64,000 bases of DNA, taken from Rhodospirillaceae bacterium (lineage in GTDB: Bacteria > Pseudomonadota > Alphaproteobacteria > Rhodospirillales > Rhodospirillaceae). Where the stretch lies: contig JAQWRV010000003.1 in NCBI GenBank assembly GCA_029243545.1, forward strand, positions 62,001-126,000. The letters are read 5' to 3'. Positions 1 to 9,545 of this stretch are shown here, in pieces (positions within the stretch are counted from its first letter, which is position 1; every line of letters starts with the position of its first letter). A model generated the notes under the pieces. That model was not told the origin of the DNA. It was given only the letters and a program-made list of their open reading frames with translations, and ran no database searches. Both the position numbers and the translations under genes were made by a program.

Positions 1-106
1 GCCACCCCCTGCCGACTTTTGTTGCAGTGTGACGGGTCTCTCAGCCAGGATCGATCCCTTTTTTGTTGGGCTCTGCGGCGTTAGGGTGGCTTAACTGTAT
101 GAGAAA

Positions 107-1222
107 GTGATCGTGTACTCTTCGTTTTCCAGTGCACCCAATGAACCGCGTGAACCTGAATCCCAGCCACCGCTAGAGCGGGCTGGGTTCAAGCCCATTG
201 CGTTATCTCTTGGTGTGGGTGCAGTTGGTGGGGCCGTGTTTTCCGCGCTGTCAGTGCCGTTGGCATGGATGCTCGGGCCCATGATCGTCAATATCGTCGC
301 TTCAGTGCGGGGAGTGCCGGTGCTCGTGCCCCACAGTGCGCGGGCGGCGACACTCTGCATCGTTGGTGTTTTTCTCGGCGGTTCGTTCTCCCCCGACCTG
401 ATGTCGCGTCTCGGTGAGTGGGCTTTGAGCCTGCTCATGATGGTGGCATTTATTCCACTGATTACCCTGATTGCCAGCATTTATTATCATAAGCTTGCCG
501 GGTTCGATGGCCTAACCGCTATGTTCTCTGGCACGCCGGGCACGCTGACCGCCATGGTCATCATTGGCGGCGAATCGGGTGCTGATGAACGGATGATTGC
601 GCTGACTCAGGGCCTGCGAGTCGTGATCGTTGTGTTTCTGATGCCGCTTGTCGTCGTTGCCGTAACAGCAGCCGGGCCCCTATCAACCAACATCTTGCCT
701 GAGGGCGGGCCTTTTCTGTGGCGTGATGGTGCTTTGCTGTTGGCGGCGGCATTGACAGGCTTCGGCCTGGCCCGTGTCCTTAAATTACCGGCGTCAGCCA
801 TGACGGGATCGATGTTGGCCTCTGCTGCACTTTATCTCAGCGGCCTTGTGCACTGGCGGCCGCCAGATGCGGCCCTTTGGGTTTGTCTGTGGGTTCTCGG
901 ATCGGCGATCGGTTCCCGGTTTTCCACTGTGCCGCCCCGTACCTTTTTTAAGGTCAGCCGTCATGCCGTCGTTGCGACGGCGGTGGTCATCCTTATTTCA
1001 GCGGCATTCGCATTGTTGGTTAGTCAGTTGACCGGCATGGCCTACATGACGGCGCTTCTCTCTTTCACGCCGGGCGGTGTTGCTGAAATGTGCTTGATCG
1101 CTATCGCTTTTGATATTGATCCCGCGACCGTCGCAATTCATCACCTGGTGAGAATCGTAGTCCTCATTACTGCGGCGCCGTTTGCCGCGTTGTGGCTGAA
1201 AGCACGTCAAATCCAAATTTAG
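107..1222 (+). CDS. AbrB-family (putative ammonia monooxygenase-type) membrane protein
   Basis: A 371-residue, very hydrophobic protein with about ten predicted membrane helices arranged as two similar halves, as in the AbrB/PF05145 family. A Gly/Ala-rich helix near residues 40-60 (LAWMLGPMIVN) and the late motif SFTPGGVAEM (about residue 319) are family hallmarks; the first half carries the matching FSGTPGTLTAM near residue 139. The family sits in the inner membrane. Members have been linked to transport or to regulation of aidB-like genes, but the substrate is unknown. The start is a GTG, because the ATG at 99 runs into a stop after three codons; no strong ribosome site is visible. It converges with the VOC gene, overlapping its stop by 4 bp. 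Confidence 0.8.
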   Translation: MIVYSSFSSAPNEPREPESQPPLERAGFKPIALSLGVGAVGGAVFSALSVPLAWMLGPMIVNIVASVRGVPVLVPHSARAATLCIVGVFLGGSFSPDLMSRLGEWALSLLMMVAFIPLITLIASIYYHKLAGFDGLTAMFSGTPGTLTAMVIIGGESGADERMIALTQGLRVVIVVFLMPLVVVAVTAAGPLSTNILPEGGPFLWRDGALLLAAALTGFGLARVLKLPASAMTGSMLASAALYLSGLVHWRPPDAALWVCLWVLGSAIGSRFSTVPPRTFFKVSRHAVVATAVVILISAAFALLVSQLTGMAYMTALLSFTPGGVAEMCLIAIAFDIDPATVAIHHLVRIVVLITAAPFAALWLKARQIQI

Positions 1223-2124
1223 CTTCGAGACTTTCCCCAGGCCGTGCGTGCTGCGCGATCTTCAATGCGATGGGTGCGGGTGTCGTCGGGGTCGTAGGCT
1301 TTGCGCTCCTGAAATCCAAACACATGCCCTTCCGGGTCCGCGTAGTAATTTAGCGAACCTGCTCCGAGGGTCAGTTCATTGACGATAGGGACTTTTGCGT
1401 CCGCCATAGCGCTGGTGAATCCGTCAAACCCGTAACCCCGTAGAATCCAGACATCGGGCAATTCTTTTCTATCTTTTGCGACCTCTCTGGATGAACCGCC
1501 CGGACACAATTCCAAAGATGTCGTTCCGCCTAAATGGAGACTCACGCCATTTGCCCCGTTGTCTTCTAAGAGGTCTAATCCGACGGTGCGGCAATAAAAC
1601 GGGACCAGCCCATGTGGATTCACAACATGGATCCGGAGCCAACCGATACCTTGTATGTCAGTGGGCATGGGTTGGGTGTCGGGTAAGGCAACAGTCCCTT
1701 CGCGCCAATTCCGATCCGCTTCGATATCTGGTGCTAAATCAGAGCCTGCTGTCGGTGCGCGGATGCCAGCAATAAAACCGTCGGGATCTGCAAAATAAAT
1801 TGTTTCATCGCCGGGTTCGGACGCTGGGATGAACCGTGTGCCGGCTTGCTCAAGCCGTGTCTTCACAGCTTCAAGATTGCGAACCCTAAATATGGGAATA
1901 ACTTCGGCGTCTTCAATCTTTGCGACCGGGGGATGGGGATTGCCCAGCCAGATGGTTTCCAGCGCTGAATAATTGCCCATCCAGACCATGATATTCCGGG
2001 CTTTGTCCGTATCGCGCCGGCGTAGTTCCGGCAGCCCGAGAACATCGCGGTAGAATTCTCCCTGCGGTATAGGGTCTCTAGTCCGGCGCACCACCCAGCC
2101 AAGCATTTGGATATGATCGTTCAT
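1219..2124 (-). CDS. Two-domain VOC (glyoxalase/bleomycin-resistance fold) protein
   Basis: A 301-residue protein with two VOC modules. The first begins near residue 5 (LGWVVRRTRDP, then FYRDVLGLPEL) and the second near residue 158 (IGWLRIHVVNPHGLVPFYC). Each ends in a strand of the YFADPDGF or YYADPEGHVFGFQE type, which in this superfamily often supplies a metal-binding Glu. The two-module length fits extradiol dioxygenase-like or glyoxalase-like members. The exact substrate cannot be read from sequence. It is divergent from the FAD flavoprotein at 2253, with 128 bp between the starts, so the two may share regulation. Confidence 0.75.
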   Translation of the reverse strand: MNDHIQMLGWVVRRTRDPIPQGEFYRDVLGLPELRRRDTDKARNIMVWMGNYSALETIWLGNPHPPVAKIEDAEVIPIFRVRNLEAVKTRLEQAGTRFIPASEPGDETIYFADPDGFIAGIRAPTAGSDLAPDIEADRNWREGTVALPDTQPMPTDIQGIGWLRIHVVNPHGLVPFYCRTVGLDLLEDNGANGVSLHLGGTTSLELCPGGSSREVAKDRKELPDVWILRGYGFDGFTSAMADAKVPIVNELTLGAGSLNYYADPEGHVFGFQERKAYDPDDTRTHRIEDRAARTAWGKSRS

Positions 2125-2252
2125 TTATGTGTTCCTGTATGGGTCTTGTTCTCAACCAATGTACTGACGGGATGGGCCGGACCCAAGCGCCGGTTTTTCT
2201 TGTTGTGCCACGAGGCCTCGCTATGATCGCGGCCAATCCTTAGGAGTATGAC

Positions 2253-3647
2253 ATGTCCATCTTGCCGGTCCCAGAAAACCGTTTTGATATCACTGTGCCC
2301 GTGGTTGTGGTCGGTGGTGGCGCTTGCGGGCTCACTGCGGCCTTATCTGCGCGGGAGGCCGGGGCCGAGGTCTTGATTCTTGAGCGGGATGCAACACCGC
2401 AAGGAACGACGTCCATGTCGCAAGGGACCATGTGCGGGGCCGGCACGGAGGCCCAAAAAAGAGCAGGCATCGACGACACACCGGAACAATTCTTTGAAGA
2501 CGTCATGACTAAGGTAGAGGGGCTTACGGACCCTGATCTTGTGCGTGTCATTACCCGTGAAGCGGGTCCGACGATTGATTGGCTCAGCAGCGAACAAGGC
2601 ATCCCCTTTGAAGTGGATACGTCTTGGAAAGGGTTGGGTCATACGGTTCAGCGCCTCCATGCGCCGCCTGAAAAAACGGGCGAAGATCTGATGGGGCGGC
2701 TATTGCAAGCCGTCGAGCGCGCTGGTGTGGATCTCCTGACTGATGCACTCGTCACCGACGTATTTGCCGACTCAAACTCTCGCGTTCTTGGTGTGCGGGC
2801 AGCACGTCCCGACGGCACTACCGAAGATATCGGCTGTGGCGCCTTGGTGTTGGCGACGTGCGGTTTTGCGGCCAATCCCGACATGATTGCCGAGTTCATT
2901 CCAGACATGGCCGGCGCCCATGTGTTTACTTGGGAAAATAGCCGCGGTGATGGAATCCGATGGGGCATGGAGCTGGGCGGTGAGACGGCTGATATGACGG
3001 CGTTTCAGGGCTACGGTGCCTTGGCGCATCCTCAAGAACTTCTGTTCAATTACCAGTACGTCATCGATGGCGGCGTGATGGTGAACCGCGACGGTGAACG
3101 TTTCTCAAATGAGGTCGCCGATGTTTCCGGACAGGGTGTCAACGTGATGCGTCAGCCCGGCAGCGTAGCCTATATGATTTACGATGAAGAACTGCACAAT
3201 CGGTACAAGCATCTCCATGAGACACGGGAGGCCCTAGATGTAGGCGCCATCAAGAGCGGCGTAACCAGCAGCGATCTATGTTCCTCTTTAGATTTGCCAA
3301 TGGATAAAGTCGAGTCTGTTCTCGCGGTGCTGCACGACGCAAAAGCCGGTATGGCTAAGGATGCCTGGGGACGGGACTTCACCGGAACCAAGCAACTCGT
3401 GCCGCCCTATTACGGCATACAGGTGACCGGCGCGCTCTATCACACCCAAGGCGGTTTGACGGTGGACGAAACGGCCCGCGTGAAAAGAACAAGTGGAGGC
3501 TTGCTGCCTAACCTGTTCGCCGGCGGCGGTGCGGCCCGTGGTATGACGGGGCCGACCTGTTCCGGCTACATTCCAGCATCAGGTATCTGCATGGCCATGA
3601 CTCTTGGTCGGTTGGCGGGCCGTGGTGCTGCGAAGCTCACAGTCTAG
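2253..3647 (+). CDS. FAD-dependent fumarate-reductase/3-ketosteroid-dehydrogenase-type flavoprotein
   Basis: A 464-residue soluble flavoprotein. The N-terminus has the dinucleotide fold VVVVGGGACGLTAA (residues 10-24) with the acidic end ILERD. It is followed by the substrate-side loop GTTSMSQGTMCG and a C-terminal FAD segment LFAGGGAARGMTG...SGYIPASG near residue 425. This layout is typical of the FAD_binding_2 family (fumarate reductase, tricarballylate dehydrogenase, ketosteroid dehydrogenase). The length is short, with a compact capping domain. No heme, FMN or iron-sulfur partner lies nearby, so a respiratory-chain role is not supported. An AGGAG ribosome site lies 7 bases before the ATG. 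The substrate is unknown. Confidence 0.8.
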   Translation: MSILPVPENRFDITVPVVVVGGGACGLTAALSAREAGAEVLILERDATPQGTTSMSQGTMCGAGTEAQKRAGIDDTPEQFFEDVMTKVEGLTDPDLVRVITREAGPTIDWLSSEQGIPFEVDTSWKGLGHTVQRLHAPPEKTGEDLMGRLLQAVERAGVDLLTDALVTDVFADSNSRVLGVRAARPDGTTEDIGCGALVLATCGFAANPDMIAEFIPDMAGAHVFTWENSRGDGIRWGMELGGETADMTAFQGYGALAHPQELLFNYQYVIDGGVMVNRDGERFSNEVADVSGQGVNVMRQPGSVAYMIYDEELHNRYKHLHETREALDVGAIKSGVTSSDLCSSLDLPMDKVESVLAVLHDAKAGMAKDAWGRDFTGTKQLVPPYYGIQVTGALYHTQGGLTVDETARVKRTSGGLLPNLFAGGGAARGMTGPTCSGYIPASGICMAMTLGRLAGRGAAKLTV

Positions 3648-3712
3648 GTTTGCCCATCCAGTTTTCTTTGGCCTGACGAAGCACCAATCGTCAAAGTCCA
3701 GAAAGCTAATTT

Positions 3713-6085
3713 TCAAACTGAGACACTGCCAGGACTTCCCACGCCGGCTTGCTGCACAATGACGTCAGCGACGGCATCTACGACGGCCTCCGAGTCAATA
3801 CCGTATTCGGCATAGAGGCCGGCGATATTGCCGGCTTGTCCAAACCGGTCGACGCCCAACGCCTCACAGCGGTGACCATGAACGGAGCCGAGCCAGCCGA
3901 GAGCAAGTGGGTGGGCGTCATGCACGGTTACAATGGAGGCGTCGTTTGAAAGGTCTGCCAGGAGGCGCTCAATAGGACTCCTCACATTGCCGCGCCCGCC
4001 TTTGCGGGCCCGTGCCGCGGCCGACCAGCCGCCATGGAGGCGGTCTGGCGATGTGATGGCCAGAAGCCCGGCGCCCGGGAGATCTTCGCGTATGATGTCA
4101 AAGGCGGCTCTGGCTTCTGGCGCGACGACGCCGCAATAGGCCAGTGCGAAGTCGGACCTTGGGTCCGGCGGCACAGCCCAATAGGCCCCCGCAAGGACGC
4201 CGGCCTCAAGATCATGGGTCATGGCGCGGTCCGGTTGCTTTAAGGGCCGAGTTGAAAGCCGTAGGTAGACCGAGCTGCCGTCGGGCTTTTGCATGTAGTT
4301 GAAACCCCAGGCCATGATCGTTGCCAACTCATCTGCGTAGGCCGGTTCGAATGAGGCCAAGCTGGCATGTCCTATACCAATCAGCGGCGTAAAGATGGAC
4401 TGATGGGCACCCCCTTCGGGCCCGAGTGAAATGCCGCTGGGTGTGGCGACCAGCATAAAACGGGAATCCTGATAGCAGGCGTAGGTCATGGCATCGAGAC
4501 CTCGGGCGATGAAGGGGTCATACAATGTGCCTACCGGAATAAGCCGTTCGCCGAAGAGGTCATGGGATAGGCCAAGCGCGCTCAACAAGAGAAAGAGATT
4601 GTTTTCAGCTATACCCAATTCAATATGTTGCCCTTGCGGTTGCTGACTCCACTTTTGCGGTGACGCCACGTGCATCTGCCGGAAAATATCTTCCCGGCGG
4701 TTGATGTGGAATGGGCTGCGCTGGTTGACCCAGCCGCCGAGATTGGTCGAGACGGTCACGTCCGGCGACGTGGTCACAATCCGGGAGGCGAGATCAGACG
4801 ACCCGCGGCCAAGGTCATTCATAATTTTCCCGAAGGCTTCCTGCGTTGACTGCGTTTTTCTGTTGGGTGGCTTAAGCGTTGGGACGGACAACGTCGCTGC
4901 GACCCCTGCTCTCTGTTCACGTGGTATGCGTTGAGCGTAAGGAACTTTGGACAAGAACGTGGTTAACTCTTTGTCAGTCATGCCTAGGCCAGCGCGAATG
5001 TGCCACTCTTGTCCTTCGGCAATTCCGAGGGACGCACGGTATTGTTCGATCTGGCTATTGTTGAGAATGCCAGCATGGTTGTCTTTGTGGCCAGCGAGTG
5101 GGAGGCCGTAACCTTTAATGGTGTAGGCAATAAAACAGTGGGGCCGTTCATCCCCTTCGGCTTCAGCAAAGGCCTGCAGGATAGCCTCCATGTCATGACC
5201 ACCCAGATTGGTCATCAAGGCGTGAAGACTGTCATCATCATGTTCGTCGAGAAACGCATGAAGACCTTTGGCGCCTTTAAGGTTGGCCTTTAGCGTGTCC
5301 CGCCATGCCTTGCCGCCCTGGAAGGTCAGCGCGGCATACTTTTGATTAGGGCAATCATCGATCCAAGACTTAAGGGCTGGGCCGATGGGCGTTTCGAAAA
5401 CGGCCTGTAGTTTGAGGCCATATTTCAACAACACCACATTCCAGTTCACCGCGGAAAAGAAGCCGATGATGCGATTGAACAGGCGGTCATTGACCACGCC
5501 GTCTAAGCTTTGGCGGTTATAGTCGATAATCCACCAGCAATTGCTGGCTTCATGTTTCCAGCCTTCAAGCAGGGCTTCGAAGACGTTGCCCTCATCAAGT
5601 TCCGCGTCACCCATGAGGCCGATCATGCGGCCCTTTGGTGTATCAGCCTCAACCAATTCGTGCGAATGGATATAATCCTGGGCCATTGAGGCAAACAACG
5701 TTTCCGCCACGCCGAGGCCGACAGATCCTGTCGAGAAGTCGACGTCGGCTTTGTCTTTAGTCCGTGACGGATAGGGTTGCGCACCCCCCAAGCCGCGAAA
5801 GTTTTTTATCCGCTCTAAAGTCTGATTACCAAAAAGATATTGAATGGCATGAAACACTGGACCCGCATGAGGTTTGACGGCAATACGATCTTGTGGTCGC
5901 AACGTATGCATAAACAATGCAGTCATAACTGTGACCATCGACGCGCATGAGGCTTGATGGCCGCCGACTTTAACGCCGTCAGATTCTGGCCGGATGTTAT
6001 TGGCGTGATGAATCATCCAGGTAGCAAACCAGAGGAACCGTTTTTCCAATGTTTTAAGCGTGGCAATGATGTCGGCTGAAGGCAT
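3713..6085 (-). CDS. Thiamine-diphosphate E1/transketolase-like enzyme (homodimeric 2-oxoacid dehydrogenase type)
   Basis: A 790-residue thiamine-dependent enzyme. The diphosphate-binding motif is visible at GLMGDAELDEGNVFEAL (about residues 176-192), with the continuation IIDYNRQSLDG, as in AceE-type E1 proteins. The pyrimidine-binding half contains the catalytic Glu region ELGIAENNLFLLLSALG (about 494). The C-terminal transketolase-like domain follows. AceE proteins are usually near 880 residues, so this one is shorter. No E2 or E3 gene lies in the window, so an independent role in 2-oxoacid or ketol metabolism is possible. It is divergent from an Lrp/AsnC regulator (124 bp between starts), which suggests control by an amino or keto acid. 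Confidence 0.8.
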   Translation of the reverse strand: MPSADIIATLKTLEKRFLWFATWMIHHANNIRPESDGVKVGGHQASCASMVTVMTALFMHTLRPQDRIAVKPHAGPVFHAIQYLFGNQTLERIKNFRGLGGAQPYPSRTKDKADVDFSTGSVGLGVAETLFASMAQDYIHSHELVEADTPKGRMIGLMGDAELDEGNVFEALLEGWKHEASNCWWIIDYNRQSLDGVVNDRLFNRIIGFFSAVNWNVVLLKYGLKLQAVFETPIGPALKSWIDDCPNQKYAALTFQGGKAWRDTLKANLKGAKGLHAFLDEHDDDSLHALMTNLGGHDMEAILQAFAEAEGDERPHCFIAYTIKGYGLPLAGHKDNHAGILNNSQIEQYRASLGIAEGQEWHIRAGLGMTDKELTTFLSKVPYAQRIPREQRAGVAATLSVPTLKPPNRKTQSTQEAFGKIMNDLGRGSSDLASRIVTTSPDVTVSTNLGGWVNQRSPFHINRREDIFRQMHVASPQKWSQQPQGQHIELGIAENNLFLLLSALGLSHDLFGERLIPVGTLYDPFIARGLDAMTYACYQDSRFMLVATPSGISLGPEGGAHQSIFTPLIGIGHASLASFEPAYADELATIMAWGFNYMQKPDGSSVYLRLSTRPLKQPDRAMTHDLEAGVLAGAYWAVPPDPRSDFALAYCGVVAPEARAAFDIIREDLPGAGLLAITSPDRLHGGWSAAARARKGGRGNVRSPIERLLADLSNDASIVTVHDAHPLALGWLGSVHGHRCEALGVDRFGQAGNIAGLYAEYGIDSEAVVDAVADVIVQQAGVGSPGSVSV

Positions 6086-6170
6086 AGGGGTCCTCGCTGT
6101 GTGAGGGTAAACTCTACATCAGCTTTGCTGGCATATCCTTGCGAAGACTTGCGTCGAGGTATGTAACTGC

Positions 6171-6181
6171 GCAATTATTGC
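6171..6181. promoter_or_regulatory. Palindromic candidate operator between the E1 and Lrp genes
   Basis: GCAATTATTGC is a perfect 5+1+5 palindrome in the 124-bp divergent gap. A TATATT hexamer, a possible -10 box, follows at 6184-6189, about 20 bases before the Lrp-type start codon. AT-centred palindromes of this kind are common Lrp/AsnC targets, so autoregulation and control of the E1 gene are plausible. This is inference from position and symmetry only. Confidence 0.4.
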
Positions 6182-6209
6182 TCTATATTAGTTTGGATCA
6201 GGGTGAATT

Positions 6210-6704
6210 ATGCCAAATATGACCCTAGACGATATTGATCTTAAAATCCTGCGCCACATGCAGGCAGACGCCCGTCTCACCAATGTGGAGCTGGCGGACC
6301 GGGTTGGGTTGTCACCGTCTCCCTGTTTGCGCCGGGTTCGGCGGCTAGAGAAGGGCGGCGTCATTGATGGTTACATGACGTTTGTTGACCAAACCAAGGT
6401 CGGCTTGCCTGTCAGTGTGTTTGTTAGCGTTGCGTTGAAGGAGCAGTCCGAGAAAGCTCTGGAAGAGTTCGAAGGGGCCATTGGAGCGCTGCCCGAAGTG
6501 ATGGAATGTTATTTGATGACAGGAACCAGTGACTACTTACTCCGTGTTGTGACCAAAGACCTGGCCGACTACGAGCGATTCCTTAAACATCACCTAACGC
6601 GCATCCCGGCAATCGCTAGCATCCAATCGAGTTTTACTTTGAAGCAAGTGATTTATCGGGCTGCCTTGCCTCTGTCCGAGTCTGAGAGTCTCTCTCAAAT
6701 GTAA
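6210..6704 (+). CDS. Lrp/AsnC-family transcriptional regulator
   Basis: A 164-residue protein with the standard two-domain plan. An N-terminal winged helix-turn-helix has DIDLKILRHMQADAR, then ELADRVGLSPSPCLRRVRRLE (residues 8-50). A C-terminal RAM/AsnC ligand domain contains VMECYLMTGTSDYLLRV near residue 110. Members form dimers and higher oligomers and sense amino acids or related effectors. Its placement back to back with the thiamine-dependent enzyme gene, across a short gap with a palindrome, makes that gene the most likely target. The downstream acyl-CoA ligase is on the same strand, about 70 bp away, and may be cotranscribed. Confidence 0.9.
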   Translation: MPNMTLDDIDLKILRHMQADARLTNVELADRVGLSPSPCLRRVRRLEKGGVIDGYMTFVDQTKVGLPVSVFVSVALKEQSEKALEEFEGAIGALPEVMECYLMTGTSDYLLRVVTKDLADYERFLKHHLTRIPAIASIQSSFTLKQVIYRAALPLSESESLSQM

Positions 6705-6775
6705 GGTGGATGAGCATCGTCTCTGCCTCTACGATAAGGTGATGGCAGGCCGGTATGGCGAGTATGGGGGATCCT

Positions 6776-8404
6776 ATGCAGGGTCTAATGATGGATATGC
6801 CGCTTCTGATCACGTCGTTGATTCAGTTTGCGGCTCAATATCACGGCGACACGGAAATCGTATCCCGTAGCGTCGAGGGGCCGGTGCGCCGGACGACCTA
6901 CCGCCAAGTGTTTGCCCGCGCTCAGAAATTGGCCAATGCTCTGACCGCGTATGGCATCCAATCCGGTGATCGTGTGGCCACGCTGGCTTGGAACACGGAC
7001 CTGCACTTGGAACTGTATTACGCCGTGTCGGGCATCGAAGCGGTATGCCATACAGTGAACCTGCGCTTAAGCGATGAGGAATTGATTTACATCATCAATC
7101 ACGCCGAAGACCGCATACTGTTTTTTGATCTCGACCTTGCTGAAACAGTAGATCGCATTGCTTCAAAGCTCACGACCGTTGAGCGCTACGTGGTTATGAC
7201 CGGCCCTGATCACATGCCGGCGCGTATTCCAGATAATACCGTTGCTTATGAAACACTCATTGGCGAAGAATCGGAGCGCTTCGCATGGCCTACATTCAAC
7301 GAAAATACGGCTGCGTCCATGTGTTACACGTCCGGCACGACGGGCAAACCCAAGGGCGTACTCTACAGCCACCGGTCAACGGTATTGCATGCCATGGCTA
7401 GCTGCTATGCCAGCACGCTTGATCTCCGCACCCACGATGTTGTGCTGCCAGTTGTCCCAATGTTCCACGTCAATGCCTGGGGGGTGCCTTACTCAGCCCC
7501 CATTGCCGGCGCGCCCTTGGTTATGCCGGGGCCTAAACTTGATGGTGAGAATCTTTTTAATCTTATGGACGCAGAAGGCGTATCCATTGCGCTTGGCGTG
7601 CCGACGGTGTGGATGGGCCTGCTTGACCACATGGATGCGGTGGGTCGCAAACCCAATGGGTTTGATCGCGTTATCATCGGTGGGGCTGCGGCGTCGGAAA
7701 CAATTATAGACCGGTTTGAACTGGATCATGGGGTTAAGGTGCATCACGCCTGGGGTATGACGGAAATGAGCCCCATCGGTGTCGTCAATACTTTGAAGCC
7801 GAAGTTTTCGGATATGTCTCGAAAAGAGCAGATGCCTATCAAGGTTAAACAAGGCCGTATTGTGTATGGCGTGGATATGCGAATCGTCGACGACGCTGGA
7901 TCCGTAATCCCCAACGACGGCCAATCGTCGGGGCGCTTGCATGTGCGTGGCCCATGGATCGTCGATACGTACTTCAAAGCGGATGAAAGTGCGTTAACGG
8001 AAGACGGTTGGTTCGATACCGGTGATATCGCAACTTTGGATGCCGACGGATACATGCATATTACCGACCGGGCAAAAGATATTATCAAATCGGGAGGCGA
8101 ATGGATTAGTTCTGTCGGCCTGGAAAATGCGGCTATTGCCCACCCAGCCATCAAGCTAGCGGCGGTGATCGGCATTCCTCACCCGAAGTGGCAGGAGCGG
8201 CCCCTCCTAATCTGTGTGGCCGAGGAAGGTGAGGAATTACCCTCCTTAGCCCAGGTGAAGACTTTCCTGAGCGATCAGGTGCCGAAGTTATGGCTACCAG
8301 ATGCCCTGGAATGGGTTGATGAATTACCGCTCGGAGCAACCGGGAAAATCTTAAAGGCCGATTTAAGGTCCAGCTATGCGGGTTATACTTTGCCAGAAAA
8401 ATGA
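6776..8404 (+). CDS. Long/medium-chain fatty-acyl-CoA ligase (ANL superfamily)
   Basis: A 542-residue adenylate-forming enzyme that makes acyl-CoA from a fatty acid, ATP and CoA. Visible motifs are the phosphate loop [11 protein letters not shown] (about residue 185), [10 protein letters not shown] (about 322), GWFDTGD with [17 protein letters not shown] (about 417-447), and the C-terminal catalytic Lys in ATGKILK. I start at the ATG beginning MQGLMMDMP because related ligases begin that way and GGGGGA lies just upstream; an in-frame ATG at 6755 would add seven residues. It is probably cytosolic and used in fatty or aromatic acid breakdown. Confidence 0.88.
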   Translation: MQGLMMDMPLLITSLIQFAAQYHGDTEIVSRSVEGPVRRTTYRQVFARAQKLANALTAYGIQSGDRVATLAWNTDLHLELYYAVSGIEAVCHTVNLRLSDEELIYIINHAEDRILFFDLDLAETVDRIASKLTTVERYVVMTGPDHMPARIPDNTVAYETLIGEESERFAWPTFNENTAASMCYTSGTTGKPKGVLYSHRSTVLHAMASCYASTLDLRTHDVVLPVVPMFHVNAWGVPYSAPIAGAPLVMPGPKLDGENLFNLMDAEGVSIALGVPTVWMGLLDHMDAVGRKPNGFDRVIIGGAAASETIIDRFELDHGVKVHHAWGMTEMSPIGVVNTLKPKFSDMSRKEQMPIKVKQGRIVYGVDMRIVDDAGSVIPNDGQSSGRLHVRGPWIVDTYFKADESALTEDGWFDTGDIATLDADGYMHITDRAKDIIKSGGEWISSVGLENAAIAHPAIKLAAVIGIPHPKWQERPLLICVAEEGEELPSLAQVKTFLSDQVPKLWLPDALEWVDELPLGATGKILKADLRSSYAGYTLPEK

Positions 8405-8555
8405 CAGCTTTCTGCTGATTCATGCCTTATAGCGGGCACCATGTATTCGTACTCAAGCAGAAACAATGTGCTTTCCCAGCCATCCATTTTCTGGAGACCA
8501 GATCGAAAAAATACGAGCCCCATCCAAACAGGTTTTGTTTTACAGAACAAATATA

Positions 8556-8743
8556 TTAACCAGTTAATTTTCGCATTAGTGATTCAAATATTCCTCGCCT
8601 AAACCATCGCGACCAAAAAAATGCATATATAGTTCCTAAAATACAAAATATTAGTGCAGCAAAGAACGCTTGTGATGAAGTTTGGCAATAAGGGGGCTGG
8701 TCAATCCTGTGATTTTTCTAGCAAGTGAAGCTGAATCCGTCAT
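8556..8743 (-). pseudogene. Decayed small gene or remnant after bufC (31-codon ORF plus membrane-helix fragment in another frame)
   Basis: Most of the 364-bp gap between the acyl-CoA ligase and bufC is explained by a remnant. A 30-codon ORF (8743 to 8651, MTDSASLARK...) has a good GGAGGAG ribosome site immediately downstream of bufC. A second minus-strand frame, open from 8717 to a stop at 8556, encodes a membrane helix (FFAALIFCILGTIYAFFW) followed by WFRRGIFESLMRKLTG. That ending resembles the C-terminal tail of DUF418-type membrane proteins. A frameshifted or internally deleted gene would explain both pieces. The family assignment is weak; the small ORF might also be a genuine short peptide gene. 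The rest of the gap is AT-rich with nothing recognisable. Confidence 0.35.
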
Positions 8744-8768
8744 GGCTAATTCTCCTCCGCCCAAATAT

Positions 8769-9545
8769 TTAGTTTTTTATTGACACGATATGTGCGTCTG
8801 TAAACGCACCTTCCGCCAACAGAAGGTGCAACGTGTCTTGTAAATCAAAATTAGTTGATCCCACGGCGACCAGCGCTGTTGCTTCACCTAATGCTAGCCC
8901 CGTAGTGATACTCCTAAGCCATTGATAAGCGGCTTCATTCAGAAGCCGCTGCACAACGGTCTGGTCCCGCCGCATGACGAGGCCGCACTCGGCGTGCCCA
9001 AAATCGATTCCCGGTATTACGTCGTGATCCGCCTGATTAACTGCCCAGATTTCGAATATTGGGAAGGCTGAGTCTATAAGCCTTAGGGCGGGGTGAAGTG
9101 AGAAGGATACCTGGCTCAGCATCTCTGGCGCGATCTCTGCCAATTGCGTTGGGTCCATGGGCGCACGATCTTCAGCGAAGTAGGCCTCGATGCGCGCCCA
9201 TTCCAAACGCGCGACATCTGCCAGGTAAGGCATCGATTTTGCAGGCGGAAACGCACCTAAGAATTTAGGTAAGTCATGGCCATAACGAAATAGGGTCGGT
9301 TGTGTTGGCGGATGGGCCTCGATAAAAACTTTCGCCATGGCAACGAAGAACCGATCGCCCACGATACGTGCAACAACCGGGAATGCGGCCTTTAAGACGT
9401 CCGTCAGACTCACGATTGTGTTGGTGTGATAGACGCCCAAGCGCCGCTCGGGCGTGCCACGTGCCGCTTGAACTCGCCCTAGTAACGCTGCTTTGTTGTT
9501 GCTTAGCGCAATGGCTGCAAAATCTTTTTGCAGATCATGCAACAT
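8769..9545 (-). CDS. bufC: DUF2063 protein, bufferin-biosynthesis partner BufC
   Basis: A 258-residue protein of the DUF2063 family, often labelled putative DNA-binding domain protein. The N-terminal helical part has LLGRVQAARGTPERRLGVYHTN (about 20-41), then LKAAFPVVARIVGDRFF, and FRYGHDLPKFL follows. In bufferin systems this protein pairs with the MNIO enzyme BufB and acts as its partner in recognising the precursor leader. It overlaps the end of bufB by 11 bp, which implies translational coupling in an operon read bufA-bufB-bufC. The DNA-binding label is historical; a RiPP-recognition role is the better inference here. Confidence 0.85.
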   Translation of the reverse strand: MLHDLQKDFAAIALSNNKAALLGRVQAARGTPERRLGVYHTNTIVSLTDVLKAAFPVVARIVGDRFFVAMAKVFIEAHPPTQPTLFRYGHDLPKFLGAFPPAKSMPYLADVARLEWARIEAYFAEDRAPMDPTQLAEIAPEMLSQVSFSLHPALRLIDSAFPIFEIWAVNQADHDVIPGIDFGHAECGLVMRRDQTVVQRLLNEAAYQWLRSITTGLALGEATALVAVGSTNFDLQDTLHLLLAEGAFTDAHIVSIKN

